DNA of 64,000 nt from Liopterus haemorrhoidalis (GCA_963971575.1 OZ020612.1:37489916-37553915), one strand, 5' to 3'; numbered from the stretch's first letter, positions 23,001-31,350 are shown. Translations and numbers: made by a program. Notes: generated from the letters alone by a model not told the origin.

Positions 23001-24016
23001 ATGTACCTACAAAAAAAGGTTATCAGTTGAGGAAAGTTTTATTGTAGGGCTAGTCGTTTTCTTTTTTGCTCGACAATATTTTTGAGAGAGACAAGCGACG
23101 AAAAAAAAAACATCACTTGAGAATTAAGACAAACTTTTTTTTAGGATTGGTTTTTCAAAAATATTTATCTGCTGGTATGCCACCATATTGTCTACTACAG
23201 AGTTTCCTAAACTTTTTGAGCCGCGGAGCACTTTTCATGAGAAGAATTCGTCGCGGAGCACTATCGTTGCTATATATATAGCAACACTAGTAGACCGCAG
23301 AACACTAGTAGACCGCAGAACACTAGTAGACCGCAGAACACTAGTAGACGCTCGCGGAGCCCAGTTTGGGAAATTCTGGTCTACTACAAACCGATACATC
23401 TTAAAAAGATTGGGAACCTCTGATCTAGAACAGTGTTTCTGAACTGAAAACGTACCGCGGACCAGTAAAATATTTAATTTTCTACCGCGGACGAGTAAAT
23501 TATTTATTTTCTACCACAGACCCCTAAAAATAAATGTACTAGTAAAAAAATTATATTACTTATATCTTATTATATATCTTAGTGAAAAAAATTACTGAAA
23601 AATGAACAAAATACACAGAAAATGTACAAAAGCTCATAAAAAAATTTTTCACGGACCACTAAAATTTTGCTAAGGACCACCAGTGGTCCGCGGACCCCCC
23701 GGTTGAGAAACACTGATCTAGAAGATAAATATTTCGGAGAAGTGGCTGAAAGCAATGTGTTTTGATTTAAACATGGTTCATAATTTACTAAAGAAGCAAA
23801 AATCTATTAAAATAAAAAATTATTTAAACGTAATTTGTAGTCTTCTTTTCTTTTTATAAAATTCGTTTACCTGTAGATGGACCAGGCGTGGAGGTCCTCG
23901 GAGGCGGCCGTGGAGAGCATCTGCCGCGAATCAGGGTTTGAGGGCACCGAGTATTTGCGCTCCATCTCGTAGGCGCTCGGCGGCCCGGCACCCGAAACAC
24001 GCCGGCTGTGCACCAT
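7810..24016 (-). CDS. ABCG8: ABC half-transporter, ABCG8-like, 13 coding exons
   Basis: Coding exons (complement): 23871-24016, 20011-20142, 18257-18545, 15100-15314, 13772-14031, 11725-11963, 11439-11652, 11048-11227, 10794-10977, 9153-9441, 8493-8613, 8101-8381, 7810-8043. They join in frame to 927 residues. Residues 1-310 are a soluble, Ser/Pro-rich extension. The nucleotide-binding domain follows (about 311-560) and then six membrane helices with C-terminal lysines and arginines. The NBD is degenerate: the Walker A position reads SEFEGTGLL with no lysine, the signature is MTTSE (448-452), and Walker B ends in LDQ with Q473 in place of glutamate. The switch histidine H507 is kept. ABCG8 proteins heterodimerise with ABCG5 to move sterols, and human ABCG8 also has a degenerate Walker A. 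Partner and substrate are inferred from family and from the head-to-head ABCG5-like gene at 57996. Most introns are filled with transposons. Confidence 0.87.
8101..8381 (-). CDS. ABCG8: ABCG8-like exon 12
   Basis: Acceptor ATTACAG, donor GTATGT. Encodes the helix-4/5 region YMLLYLSCTQSLLTAFLY and FLSALCLTAGVLVSGFP, then HWHDVPYWSTYLRYVSP, the ABCG re-entrant region. It is GC-rich compared with its surroundings. Confidence 0.9.
8493..8613 (-). CDS. ABCG8: ABCG8-like exon 11
   Basis: Acceptor TTTGCAG, donor GTAAGT. Encodes IILNILPSLFIWLVYLVP, a membrane helix, then CYSMSGLYVQGSNHQDAFY. Confidence 0.88.
9153..9441 (-). CDS. ABCG8: ABCG8-like exon 10
   Basis: Acceptor AATTTTTAG, donor GTGAGA. 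Encodes FYAQPHTFVKW, helix 1 (SLFVLAATLSLIIGAVFW), the loop with LNLNDRLGYHY, helix 2, and the conserved TVERDINDGLYGR segment of ABCG transmembrane domains. Confidence 0.9.
9690..10300 (+). repeat. Family A copy in ABCG8-like intron 9
   Basis: Includes a tRNA-like module on the minus strand (about 9710-9770), CTGTTGTACTATTCCGGTTC, TTGATCGTTAATCCACGTAC, and the 3' block GCATGCCAAATTTCAACT with CAGACGACAAAATGACGG. It begins near a possible hAT-like end, CAGTGGTTCATAACCGGGGG (about 9554), and lies antisense to the host gene. Confidence 0.7.
10307..10590 (+). repeat. Dispersed repeat, family F
   Basis: About 285 bases almost identical to the complement of 47986-48272. At its centre is a small palindrome, TTCCGGTTTCACCGGAA. 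Non-coding. The high identity of the two copies suggests recent movement or gene conversion. Confidence 0.7.
10794..10977 (-). CDS. ABCG8: ABCG8-like exon 9
   Basis: Acceptor CTTGTTCCAG, donor GTCAGT (weaker than the others). Encodes LDLVTLDDLSAEAMLESS and the linker between the NBD and helix 1. Confidence 0.85.
11048..11227 (-). CDS. ABCG8: ABCG8-like exon 8
   Basis: Acceptor GGTTGCAG, donor GTAAGT. Contains the switch region RIVILTLHPPTYEIF with H507 intact, and YPCPSYKNPSDYY, the ABCG NPADF-like motif. Confidence 0.9.
11439..11652 (-). CDS. ABCG8: ABCG8-like exon 7
   Basis: Acceptor ATTTTTAG, donor GTGAGT. Holds the degenerate signature MTTSEIRRLNVACHLLL and Walker B VVVLDQPTRGMD, in which Q473 replaces the catalytic glutamate. 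Confidence 0.9.
11725..11963 (-). CDS. ABCG8: ABCG8-like exon 6
   Basis: Acceptor TTTTTTAG, donor GTAAGA. Begins within the Walker A position (EFEGTGLLNTIAGLT, no lysine), then ILLNGQNVTKRTLRSR and the Q-loop region VAYAQND. Confidence 0.9.
12240..12780 (-). repeat. Tandem array, ~175-bp unit, three copies
   Basis: Three diverged units at about 12250-12425, 12430-12600 and 12605-12770 share AATGGC-TAATTTACAT, TTTGTGAAAATTG, AAAACGGTTA and TTTAGTCTAGAAAAAA. A diverged fourth unit may continue to about 13030. A similar sequence lies at 52330-52700. It sits in ABCG8-like intron 5. Non-coding, satellite-like. Confidence 0.65.
13772..14031 (-). CDS. ABCG8: ABCG8-like exon 5
   Basis: Acceptor TATTTTAG, donor GTAATA. 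Encodes the end of the N-terminal extension, the start of the NBD (SFIYPHLQVRSLEI) and LLQNVSFEIRGGEILAVM up to the Walker A position. Confidence 0.9.
14345..15076. mobile_element. PIF/Harbinger-like element, 732 bp, non-autonomous
   Basis: Perfect terminal repeats AGGTGCGTTCGGCATAA and TTATGCCGAACGCACCT, flanked by the 3-bp duplication CTA (14342-14344, 15077-15079). Inside, on the plus strand, a broken reading frame (from about 14566) begins MTHKGFKMLVSNAKEILF and meets a stop. It may be a relic of the element's protein. Subterminal CTGCAC/GTGCAG repeats are present. It ends 23 bp from the donor of ABCG8-like exon 4. Confidence 0.75.
15100..15314 (-). CDS. ABCG8: ABCG8-like exon 4
   Basis: Acceptor GTTTTTAG, donor GTACTG (weak). 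Encodes a proline-rich stretch (RAPPPGGPPPPANYN) and NSVADFGHDTIDRR of the N-terminal extension. Confidence 0.87.
15781..16265 (-). pseudogene. hAT-encoded BED zinc-finger protein, N-terminal relic
   Basis: Two exons, complement(16169..16265) and complement(15781..16082), joined by a GTAAGA...ATATAG intron in phase 1. Exon 1 encodes MSDNDTREGFGASTFLIS and more Ser-rich sequence. Exon 2 has a zinc-finger-like pattern, AQCGQC followed by NFISDLKRHE, as in BED fingers of hAT transposases. It is broken by a TAG at 15988-15990, at the position of a usual tryptophan, and ends at TGA before any catalytic domain. Confidence 0.65.
16408..16619 (-). mobile_element. tRNA-derived SINE nested in the hAT element
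   Basis: Flanked by a perfect 14-bp target duplication, TACCTTACTTAATT, at 16394-16407 and 16620-16633. On the minus strand the head is tRNA-like: A-box GTGGCGCAGTCGTTAGCGTGG at its core and B-box GGTTCAAATCC. The tail is a run of A (T on the plus strand, about 16408-16421). It inserted after the hAT element. Confidence 0.9.
16849..17296. mobile_element. TIR element with 8-bp duplication, nested in MITE D
   Basis: Terminal repeats of about 31 bp start TAAAGTCACTGGATTATACA at left and TAAAGTCACTAGATTATACA on the complement at right. Flanked by a perfect 8-bp duplication, GGCTATTC (16841-16848, 17297-17304). The target is the end of a family D MITE. The superfamily is uncertain: the 8-bp duplication fits hAT or P, but the terminus does not begin CAG. 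Confidence 0.8.
17297..17472 (+). mobile_element. MITE family D copy (interrupted at its left end)
   Basis: Together with 16839-16848 it forms one copy: TAGGCTATTCCAAACG, TTAAGCGGAACTAAATG, TTTTTAACGATTTAAG, CTAGTTCCGCTTAAA and GAAACAGACTATAG. Other copies are at 22522-22712 (minus), 30957-31350, 48949-51455 (interrupted) and 55040-55192. Confidence 0.7.
17681..18001. mobile_element. hAT MITE, 321 bp
   Basis: Perfect 12-bp termini CAGTGCCGGCTC and GAGCCGGCACTG. Flanks AGTTTGTA and AGTTAGTA match at 7 of 8 positions. No ORF. In ABCG8-like intron 3. Confidence 0.85.
18257..18545 (-). CDS. ABCG8: ABCG8-like exon 3
   Basis: Acceptor AATTTTAG, donor GTATGT. Encodes YTYLKFGLPRVFPP, RGLRDGSSGYDSSDN and YRSDPDFRMQ of the soluble N-terminal extension. 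No recognised domain; Ser/Asp-rich and likely disordered. Confidence 0.85.
19240..19360 (-). repeat. Family B fragment
   Basis: Complement matches 220-330: TGAGATTTCAAAAAT, ATACCGCGAA, CATAAAGAAATATA. It lies in ABCG8-like intron 2. Confidence 0.6.
19375..19590 (+). repeat. Diverged family A 3' end
   Basis: Recognisable by GCCGTTTGGCCACTATTTTT, ACCAATACAGACAGACCG and GGTTATACCTACGAAAACC. Only the terminal block is present. Confidence 0.5.
19770..19960 (+). repeat. Short tandem array, ~38-40-bp unit
   Basis: Four or five units share AAAAAGCTTGGCTTCTGAGC followed by CCCC. Related GGGG/CTCA-type units are near 54400-54600. Non-coding, in ABCG8-like intron 2. Confidence 0.55.
20011..20142 (-). 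CDS. ABCG8: ABCG8-like exon 2
   Basis: Acceptor CTTGCAG, donor GTAAGA. Encodes QNLNSDFTDSALGSTDKS and LPYGNFQLRDTTVQSILS. The combination with exon 1 (LHAWSIYR) resembles the N-termini of insect ABCG8-like proteins as I remember them. Confidence 0.88.
21731..22066 (+). repeat. Family C fold-back element, one arm plus centre
   Basis: Begins TAGACCGGGAGCTCATGACA and runs through the arm into the centre (CATGACCGTTTGAGCCC). It is the same as the palindromic element at 51661-52230 but lacks the second arm. Confidence 0.75.
22522..22712 (-). mobile_element. MITE family D copy
   Basis: Complement begins TAGGCTATTCCAAACC and ends GAAACTGTCTATAG. In ABCG8-like intron 1. Confidence 0.65.
22856..23422. 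mobile_element. hAT element with internal nested MITE
   Basis: Ends CAGACGTTCCCAATCTGTGG and AAAAAGATTGGGAACCTCTG. Flanks are ATCTAGAG (22848-22855) and ATCTAGAA (23423-23430), 7/8. A second hAT MITE (23198-23378) sits inside. Its start is rich in CGGTACGC/GTACCG steps. Confidence 0.8.
23198..23378. mobile_element. hAT MITE nested in the 22856 element, with 18-bp tandem repeats
   Basis: Perfect 8-bp duplication GTCTACTA at 23190-23197 and 23379-23386. Ends CAGAGTTTCCTAAACTTTTT and CCCAGTTTGGGAAATTCTG. Between them are four copies of an 18-bp unit (AACACTAGTAGACCGCAG, about 23281-23350). Confidence 0.87.
23431..23715. mobile_element. hAT MITE, family E, abutting the 22856 element
   Basis: Ends CAGTGTTTCTGAACTGAAAA and GGTTGAGAAACACTG. 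Flanked by ATCTAGAA on both sides (23423-23430, 23716-23723). The left copy is also the right duplication of the neighbouring hAT element. Same family as 27644-28902 and 46680-46960. Confidence 0.87.
23871..24016 (-). CDS. ABCG8: ABCG8-like exon 1 (first coding exon)
   Basis: Starts MVHSRRVSGAGPPSAYEMER and ends in LHAWSIYR, donor GTAAAC. An in-frame TAG three codons upstream fixes this ATG as the first usable one. An acceptor-like TTTTTGTTTGCAG ends at 24049, so a 5' untranslated exon probably lies further upstream. Confidence 0.85.
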
Positions 24017-24376
24017 TCTCTCCTACCTCTCTTTCACATCAAACATACCTGCAAACAAAAATAATTTTTATAAAATAATCGAACAAATTAGTTATACAAT
24101 CTGTGCAGTCACAAGTATTTAATACTAAAATAAGTACCGGTTTATACAGGGATATTAAAACTGGTTAAAACGTCACGCTGATGCATCTTTTCATTTCGAA
24201 TATCTAAAGAAATGGAGAAATTTAATTTTTTCCCTACACGACACCTATTTACACCCACACGTTTTGTCTAGGATATTACTTAAATTTACCTCTAAAATTT
24301 TAAATTTACATATTGCATAATCAATGAATAATCGCTGCAAAGCTGTCCTAAAGGCTCGATGAGGTCACACAATATC

Positions 24377-24501
24377 AGTGGCGGCGCTAACATTTAAAAC
24401 TTAGACCTTTTTTCTTGGTCATCACTTGTATTTTGGAAGCGAGGACCTTTTTTTAGGGTTTTGTAGGTATGACCAAAAAACCCTTATACCGTCATTTTGT
24501 C

Positions 24502-24535
<34 letters not shown>

Positions 24536-25733
24536 TCGGTAAAAATTGTAGCCAAACGGCTTAACCTAGAGAGTTGAAATTTGGCATACTTATACAACTC
24601 TTTGACCCGCACATAGGAAAAATACTAAAACATCTAAAACACATATCCCCCTAAAAATAAAAACAAATATATGCTCATCGAAAAAAAAATGTTTTTTTAC
24701 AATTCTGTGTAGGGTATCAAATGAAAGCCCTTGGTACGTGGATTAACGATCAAAATTTTATTTTTGCAAAATAAATTATTTTGAGGCGATTTTTGCCAAA
24801 ATTGTGCAAAAAATTTTTTGTCCCACACCCTGTAGCCCAGATGGTTTAAACAAAAATCTGAAAAAATTCTCAATAATGTACATTGGTGTGAACCGGAATA
24901 GTACAACAGGAATTTTTGATCAGATTATGTTTTCGGAAAATAACGCATTTTTTGTGTTTTTAAGTAAAATATGTAATATATTTAATCCGCTATTTAACAT
25001 AGTAAACGAGTGACCTGTATAGCACAGTGGTAGCGTTCTCGCTTAGTGAGTTGAAACTACTGTAAGAAACTGTGTTCGAGTCCCGTCATTTTTTATTTTT
25101 TCAGTTTTTTTTTTGCATTTTTATTTTGTTTAAATTATTTTGTCAAAATTCTAGTTAAATTTTGGTAAATGTTGCATTTAATTTTTAAAAGCGTAAATTT
25201 AATAACTAGTGGGAAGTGTTGAAATTATAATTTAATTCTATATTTGAAGGTATCAGAGGGCGAGGCTTATGATTTAAGCAACCAATGGAAGCCATAGGCG
25301 CAATTTTCAAAATCTTAATGAACCTTGCTATATAAAAAAAATATTGCACATATTTAGAAACTTAAATAATGGTATTAGGCACTCGAATTAAAATTCATAA
25401 AACAAATATTTTCACATAAAATGTGTTTTGGCATCCCAAATAATCATCACACCGTTAATAAATACCTGCGAACCCTGAAATGTGTGAAAATTCACACTTC
25501 ACATAAATTTTTTGTTATCACTTGTATTTTGGAAACGAAGACCTTTTTTTTTGGTCATCACTTGTATATTTAGAAGTGAGAACCTTTTTTTTGTCATCAC
25601 TTGTAGTTTGGAAGTGGAGAACCTTTTTTAGATCATCACTTGTATTTTTACCGATCTATTAAGAAGGCGCTATTTTAAGTTAATTTAAATTTTTTTTCCA
25701 AGGGCGTTAAAAACATTGCTACGGCTCTGGGTA
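24377..25733 (-). repeat. Family A copy, near complete
   Basis: Runs opposite to the 1723 copy. It has the terminal block with a (CTGT)n run (24504-24535), CTAGAGAGTTGAAATTTGGC, CCTGTAGCCCAGATGGTTTA, GAACCGGAATAGTACAACAG, a tRNA-like module on the plus strand (about 25015-25090), GCGTAAATTTAATAACTAGT and AATACCTGCGAACCCTGAAA, ending in ATTGCTACGGCTCTG. The left boundary looks like CAGTGGCGGCGCTAACATTT. The flanks do not match, so the ends are uncertain. Confidence 0.7.
25015..25090 (+). promoter_or_regulatory. tRNA-like Pol III promoter module in family A
   Basis: Contains TAGCACAGTGGTAGCG (A-box-like) and GTGTTCGAGTCCC (B-box-like), about 50 bases apart. Better preserved than most modules, but the acceptor stem is not convincing. 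Confidence 0.6.
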
Positions 25734-26848
25734 CAAATATATAGGGGCTTGTATACTAAAATAACAAAATTATTATTATCAAAATATTATAATTTTGCAG
25801 AGATGAACAAAGGAGCCGCATGCGGCGCTTAGGCCCGCTTCCATCTTTCACAATTCAAAATATTCCTAAAACCTTTGGGCCGCCAGCAAATCCTTTCCAG
25901 TTTGGCCAGGCAATTGGACCGAATACTTTATCAAAAAATGTCTCCAAGCATCTCTGACAATTGGGGGCAACAACAATGTTTAGGGAGACCCGGGCCATTA
26001 TACCCACTGGCACCTCTACTGCTCTGTAATAAAATTTCCAATTTTGTTTAAATTGTAAGCTATTTTATTTTATTTTTTTCTCCAAAAATACAACTTTTTT
26101 TATCATCATTTTGTTGTAAAAGTAATAAAAGTGCTTATTTTGATTCAAACTTGTAAATTTTAAAACAAATAAATTTGAAAAATCTAGGTACCAGGACAAC
26201 TTATATTAAAATTGCGACTTTTTAAATTTTATTTTTATAGTTTTTTTTTTTTTTTTGTAATGGCTCTTTGTTTAAGAAAAGTTTTCAGCCCCTGGTACAT
26301 ATTTTGAAAGTAATTGTCACCCCTTCAAATTGAGCATCAGGCCACCCGCACCTCATCCACGTCATGTGTGTCATATCTGCTAAATTTATAAAATTCGTGA
26401 ATTGTAAATTTCTCAGGTCCTTGAATTCACAGTCATTCAACTCTGACTAATCGTTTTGGTGTTTCCTCTTAAACTTGAGATTGTTCAATGTGTCATTCAG
26501 ATTTTATTAGGCGGTCGGTTGTGGGGTAGGGAGTGTGAGGAGGGGTGGAGGAGAGGGGAACAGAGGTAGATATATATATATATATTGCAATGCCCCAGTT
26601 ATGAACTCTGCTCGTTATTTCTAGTAGAAAGTACTGTTGACAGCGCTAGTTTTACGAGACCGGCCTTGCGAAATGATAACACAAAACATGTAACACAAAA
26701 CTACTGAAAACACTACATACATTATGAAATTAAACATTATCTACCAGCAAAAAAAACATTAATGATATTCATTATCGCGTAAAAGGTGCAATTATGTTGT
26801 TTATTGTATATACAGTGCCCCGTCACAGCACTACGTTCTCCGTCTAAG
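25734..26848. other. Gene-free stretch
   Basis: AT-rich, with a TA microsatellite at about 26570-26585. No ORF or bounded element recognised. Confidence 0.5.
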
Positions 26849-27180
26849 TCAGGGGTCTCAACACGCGGCCCTTGGGCCTCTTGTGGCCCATCTATATATT
26901 TTGCTCAGCCCGTTAAGTTATTATAATTCCAATTTGGTAGTTTATAAAACGGTCTACGCTGTCGTTTATCTAAATTAATAGCGAGCGAACTACGAACTAT
27001 GATTGTATATAGATTGAATACATTGTCATAAAACCTGGAAACTGGAGGCCTAGGCTCACTGTCGCGCCAATGATGATGATGATGAACTACGAACCAAAAA
27101 TGGGGAGTCGCAGTCAGAGTCGTAAGTCGGGAGTCAAAGAGTCGAAGATTTTTAGAGGAATCGGAGTCGAGAGTCGGAAA
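26849..27180 (+). repeat. hAT-like left end and a GAGTCG-rich patch
   Basis: CAGGGGTCTCAACACGCGGC is a typical hAT terminus, but I found no partner end. Further right, 27105-27180 is a patch of GAGTCG/GGAGTC units like the array in the ABCG5-like gene at 61205-62400. Confidence 0.45.
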
Positions 27181-27973
27181 CATTATCGGCTCCCGTCACT
27201 TTGTTTCTTTTTTATCAAGGATGAGAACAAATCGAAAACTAAATAATGATATAACCAAAATTTTTTCAAGAACGAATACGAAATTGAAAATATTCAATAC
27301 TGATTTTAACCGGTTTTCCTAAACGTTCTCCAGTTTATAATTTCATTAATATTAACAACAGATAATATATAATTATAATATATAATATATTAACAACAGA
27401 TTAATACAATGAGGCAGTTAAGATTTTTGTACACGTATCCATTTAATCTTTTTTTTTGTATACTGTGTTTATTATGTTTAAACGGAACTAAACGGGATTT
27501 GGTTTTGGTTTTCTCAAGTTGTAACGAGCTCAGTGAAAAAATCGTTGTATACGATCTTACGATGCCTACAGACGTGGTTACGGCCATTATGGTTTTACAC
27601 AGAATATCAACAATAATTATACAAAAATTAAGTCAGTCTAAAGCAGTGTTTCTCAAACAAAAACGTGCCACGGACCAGTAAAATAATTAATTTTCTATCG
27701 CGGACTACAAAAGATAACTGTACTATTGATAAGTGACATTACCGTTGGCGGCACTGTAATTCATGGCAAAATGGCTGAATTGTCTAGTATTCAGCTGTCA
27801 ATATGCTAACAGGGAACAGGTTAATTTAAGCACAGTACATTTTTATTTTATGAAAATGTATATATCGACGTTCTAACAAAAAAACAACACCAGAACATAT
27901 GTAATAATTTCAAACAGTACTACAGTCGCGTAGTACAATATTTGACCACCAGACTGCGTATCCGAGCGTGTCA

Positions 27974-28694
27974 GTTCTCAATAGGGAAATAAATTTAAGA
28001 TCCTAGCGCTGCGGTGGTCTTTTTTGAAACGTAGGTAGAGGGTACTTAATGTTATTGTTACATAGATGTGAACGTAAAATTATAGGAATAAATATATTTT
28101 ACAATATTTTGTGAATTTGTTTTGCTATTTAATCAACAAGTAAGTATATACAAATGTTTATAAAGCTATATTTTTGTATGACACATCTCTAAAAAAAATT
28201 AAAAACTATATTTTGTGAATGTTGTAGGTTATGGCGATAACATTTTCGTAGTGGATTATTTAAAATATCGGCATTTCCAGATTAGAGAGATTCTAAGTGG
28301 TGAACTTTTAATGAGTTACTTCAAAGTAGAAGTCGTTGGCATTAGTCATACTGTTTAAGTTTGTTTATGTCGATTTGTTTTTGCAAATCCAATAAAATGG
28401 ATAGATCTTATTGTTGTGTACCTATGTGTCAGTCAAGGAAAAAGAGGAACCCTGAATTACCCTTCCTCAGATTTCCACCTACAATGTTAAATTAATAACA
28501 AAACTTGGAATCGAGGAAGTTGTAAATTGTCGTAAAGCTTGGATTAGAAAAGAAAAATTTGGAAAAAAAGTGGGCCATTGGTTTAAAATTTAATACACTA
28601 GTTACTATGTAACAATAACATTAAATACCCTCTACCTACGTTCCAAAAATGAACACCGCGGCGCTACGATCTTCAATTTATTTCCCTATTGAAC
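27974..28694. mobile_element. TIR element enclosing a THAP-domain fragment
   Basis: Long imperfect inverted repeats of about 90 bp at 27974-28065 and 28605-28694, roughly 90% identical on the complement. They include AATAGGGAAATAAATT, ACGTAGGTAGAGGGTA and GTTATTGTTACATAG. A THAP-like reading frame lies between them. P-superfamily transposases begin with THAP domains, so this may be a P-like relic, but the target duplication is not resolved. Confidence 0.6.
28397..28592 (+). pseudogene. THAP zinc-finger fragment
   Basis: Frame 1 reads MDRSYCCVPMCQSRKKRNPE then LPFLRFPPTM and stops. A frame change gives LGIEEVVNCRKAWIRKEKFG. The C-x4-C, the RFP and the AWIRK match the order of a THAP domain (DNA-binding, found in P transposases and host factors). 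The C-terminal C-x2-H pair is not seen. One frameshift and no further exon: a relic. Confidence 0.55.
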
Positions 28695-29429
28695 AAATGT
28701 ATTGTATATGCACTGTACATCTATATTTATATCTCAGTAATAAAAAATCACTGAAAATCAACAAAAGTCACAGAAAATGGACAAAAGATCATAAAAAATT
28801 AACAAAATATCTCAAAAATAATAATTTATAAGCCTCTCGCGGACCACAAAATTTTGGCTAAGGACCACCAGTAATCCGCGGACCACTGGTTGAGAAACAC
28901 TGGTCTAAAGGGCTTTCCATTATTACAGGAAACAATATTTGATTGAGTCATTAAAGATTTGTTTCGCCCTCCAGATTTGAAATTTAAATTTATAATTTTT
29001 GAAAGCAAACTAAATTGCGTATTGATATGCAAATGAAGTTTTCTAAAATTTAAGCAACGAAGTTAACTACCCTGAAATACTAAATGTGGGCTCATCTTTC
29101 AAAACTGATCGCCCATTCTACACTTGCAACATTTCAACGTTAAATGAAAACTACAATAAAAAAACTGGTCAACTAATCCTAACCAATTTATATATTAACC
29201 TTTATCTTAGGACATTTAAATTCGCTTGAACTACCTGGCGGCCGGAATAAAAATTGCATTAGGTGCATCAAAATGCAAAAATTTACTTAAAATAATATAG
29301 CGCCCGTTTTATTTACACTAGAATTATGAAACAAAAACGAAATGAAAGTAAGAGCTAAATTTTTTACATTCCTATAACTATTTTATTAAAAAATATATAT
29401 ATTTTAACAGTAATCCAGTTATTCAGTAA

Positions 29430-29948
29430 CCGTATATTCCGGCGTATAACGCGCACCGGCGTATAACGCGCACCTCAAATCTGAATAGATTTATTTTAAT
29501 TTTTGCATGTATTCCTCGTATACCGCGCACCCTTATAATCTGCTTTCCTGGAAACACTTTTATGCCAATATTCCTTCATAACAACCGTATGTATAAACTA
29601 ATGACGAAAGTACATCTGAATTTGATGATATACCTGATAATATTAGCGAAGACGAATTTGATTACCTTTTTATGTCATAATAAAGATTATTTAAATTAAT
29701 AATTAAGGTATTTTTTTTGTTATGTATATAAATAATATAAATAAATATGTATACATTTAGATAGTTTAGTTGATTAGCATTTATATTATGTATTCATTAT
29801 ATAACAGGAATACTATTTATACCCTATTTACACATTAACATTCTAATCTTCGAACGGGTAAGTTTTATACCCGGCGTGTAACGCGCACCCAACAAATTTG
29901 ACAGAACTTTCAGTGTTAAAAGTGCGCGTTATACGCCGGAATATATGG
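29430..29948. mobile_element. pogo/Tc1-like element, non-autonomous
   Basis: Ends CCGTATATTCCGGCGTATAA and TTATACGCCGGAATATATGG extend as inverted repeats for about 27 bp (to GCGCAC/GTGCGC). A second copy of GGCGTATAACGCGCAC follows the left end. Inside, on the plus strand near 29605-29680, a short frame reads SEFDDIPDNISEDEFDYLF then a stop, like the acidic tail of a pogo/Tigger transposase. Confidence 0.6.
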
Positions 29949-30110
29949 TATATATTCCTAGTTCCTGTGAATTTTAAAGAAATAAAGTCTATTTTCACTA
30001 TATTTATTCACAATCAGTGGCGCACCCAGGAATTGGGGAGGGGGAAGACAAAAAAATCTCGCTTTTGAAATTCTGAAATACAATTGATGACCTAAAAAGA
30101 GGTCTGCAAA

Positions 30111-30330
30111 AATCTGCAAAATATTTTTCATATCGATCAAAGGATATAGGAGTATTTAGAGTTTCTTGTTTATGCCTACGAAACCCTAGACATTTCTACA
30201 TGTAATTATATTCTTAGATTCTTAGACAATAAATCTGCAAAATATTGTTCATATCGGTCAAAGCATATAGGAATATCTAGAGTTTCTTGTTTATGCCTAC
30301 GAAACCCTAGACATTTCTACATGTTATTAT
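30111..30330 (+). repeat. Tandem duplication, ~120-bp unit
   Basis: Two units share AATCTGCAAAATATT-TTCATA, AGAGTTTCTTGTTTATGCCT, ACGAAACCCTAGACATTTCT and ACATGT. A hAT-like terminus CAGTGGCGCACCCAGG lies just upstream at about 30016, without a partner. Confidence 0.65.
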
Positions 30331-30956
30331 ATTAAATTCAGATAAATTAAATACCAGCCGCTGAAAAATACCAAAATGTTTTTAGTCAAGTTATAGCTGG
30401 TGACACTTCGGTAAGCTTCGGAATATTTCCATTTCGGACTCTCGCTTCAAATTTGTTTTAGACGACAGGCACGCACCCAGGGACACACGTTGGGCTATTA
30501 TATTATAGATTATCATTTGTAAGGAAAAGAAAAGTCGTTAAAAGAAATAACTAAACAATAAATTGTATGTTTATAGCCCACACATATTGTTTATTATCTA
30601 CTCAAACAATCCATACGGTTTGTTTATATAAATCCAATAACAAACGACCGTCAGCACCTAAATAGTGTAAACATACGCAGCGACGCTTATATGCGTCATT
30701 CGGCCAACAACGAATACAAACGGTGACGCCTAAAAGCGTCATTCGTAAGATAAAGGTTAAATCGTTTAGTTATGTTAGATTATATTTAATAATATTGCAG
30801 TAGACGCGCACTTAAGAATTACTTTCAGAGGCAGTTCAGAAGACTTAAAAATCTTAAAAATACCGAAAAATCAAAATTTTTAAGAAATTTTAGTGACGTG
30901 AAAATAGTCAAATTAGGGTGGGTCAATCACGTGAAAATCAAGCTATGGGCTATTCC

Positions 30957-31350
30957 AAACGTTGAGGCGGAACTAGATTTTTTAATCTAGTTGCTTTCAT
31001 CGTTTGAATCGTTCTTTTTGGCCGTTTTGTTTAAGCTTTGTAAATCATACTTACAATAAACATTTTTTGGTTAAGGTTAATATAATTTTAAAATGTCATT
31101 TTCTTTATATTTAGATTTTTTGTCATTCTTAATACAAATTTCCCATTTATTAATTTTTTTGTCATTAAAATAGGTAAAAAGTATTTTATTTTTGACAGAA
31201 GTCATTCGTTTCGGTGGTTTCACTGTTGGAATTTTAAATTTTCACATATCAAACGTCAAACATGAAATAACCCAAGGAAGGTCCCATCTCCTGACAACCT
31301 AAAAGAACTAAATTCCCATTTAGTTCCGCCTAAACGTTTGGAATGGCCGG
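30957..31350. mobile_element. MITE family D, long form with clear inverted repeats
   Basis: Left GGCTATTCCAAACGTTGAGG and right, on the complement, GGCCATTCCAAACGTTTAGG, both running on to CGGAACTA. About 394 bp, no ORF. Confidence 0.7.

Larger units (their letters stand above)
27644..28902. mobile_element. hAT MITE family E, interrupted by a THAP-bearing insertion
   Basis: Perfect 8-bp duplication GTCTAAAG (27636-27643, 28903-28910). Ends CAGTGTTTCTCAAACAAAAA and GGTTGAGAAACACTG. Compared with the copies at 23431 and 46680, the sequence breaks after about 27733 and resumes at about 28692 (TGTATTGTATATGCACTGTA). About 960 bp are therefore inserted. Confidence 0.85.

Noticed and set aside
24504..24535. 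CRISPR-like or regulatory meaning for the CTGT/ACAG runs
   Set aside because: Simple microsatellites at a fixed place in family A. There are no spacer-repeat structures, and the genome is eukaryotic.
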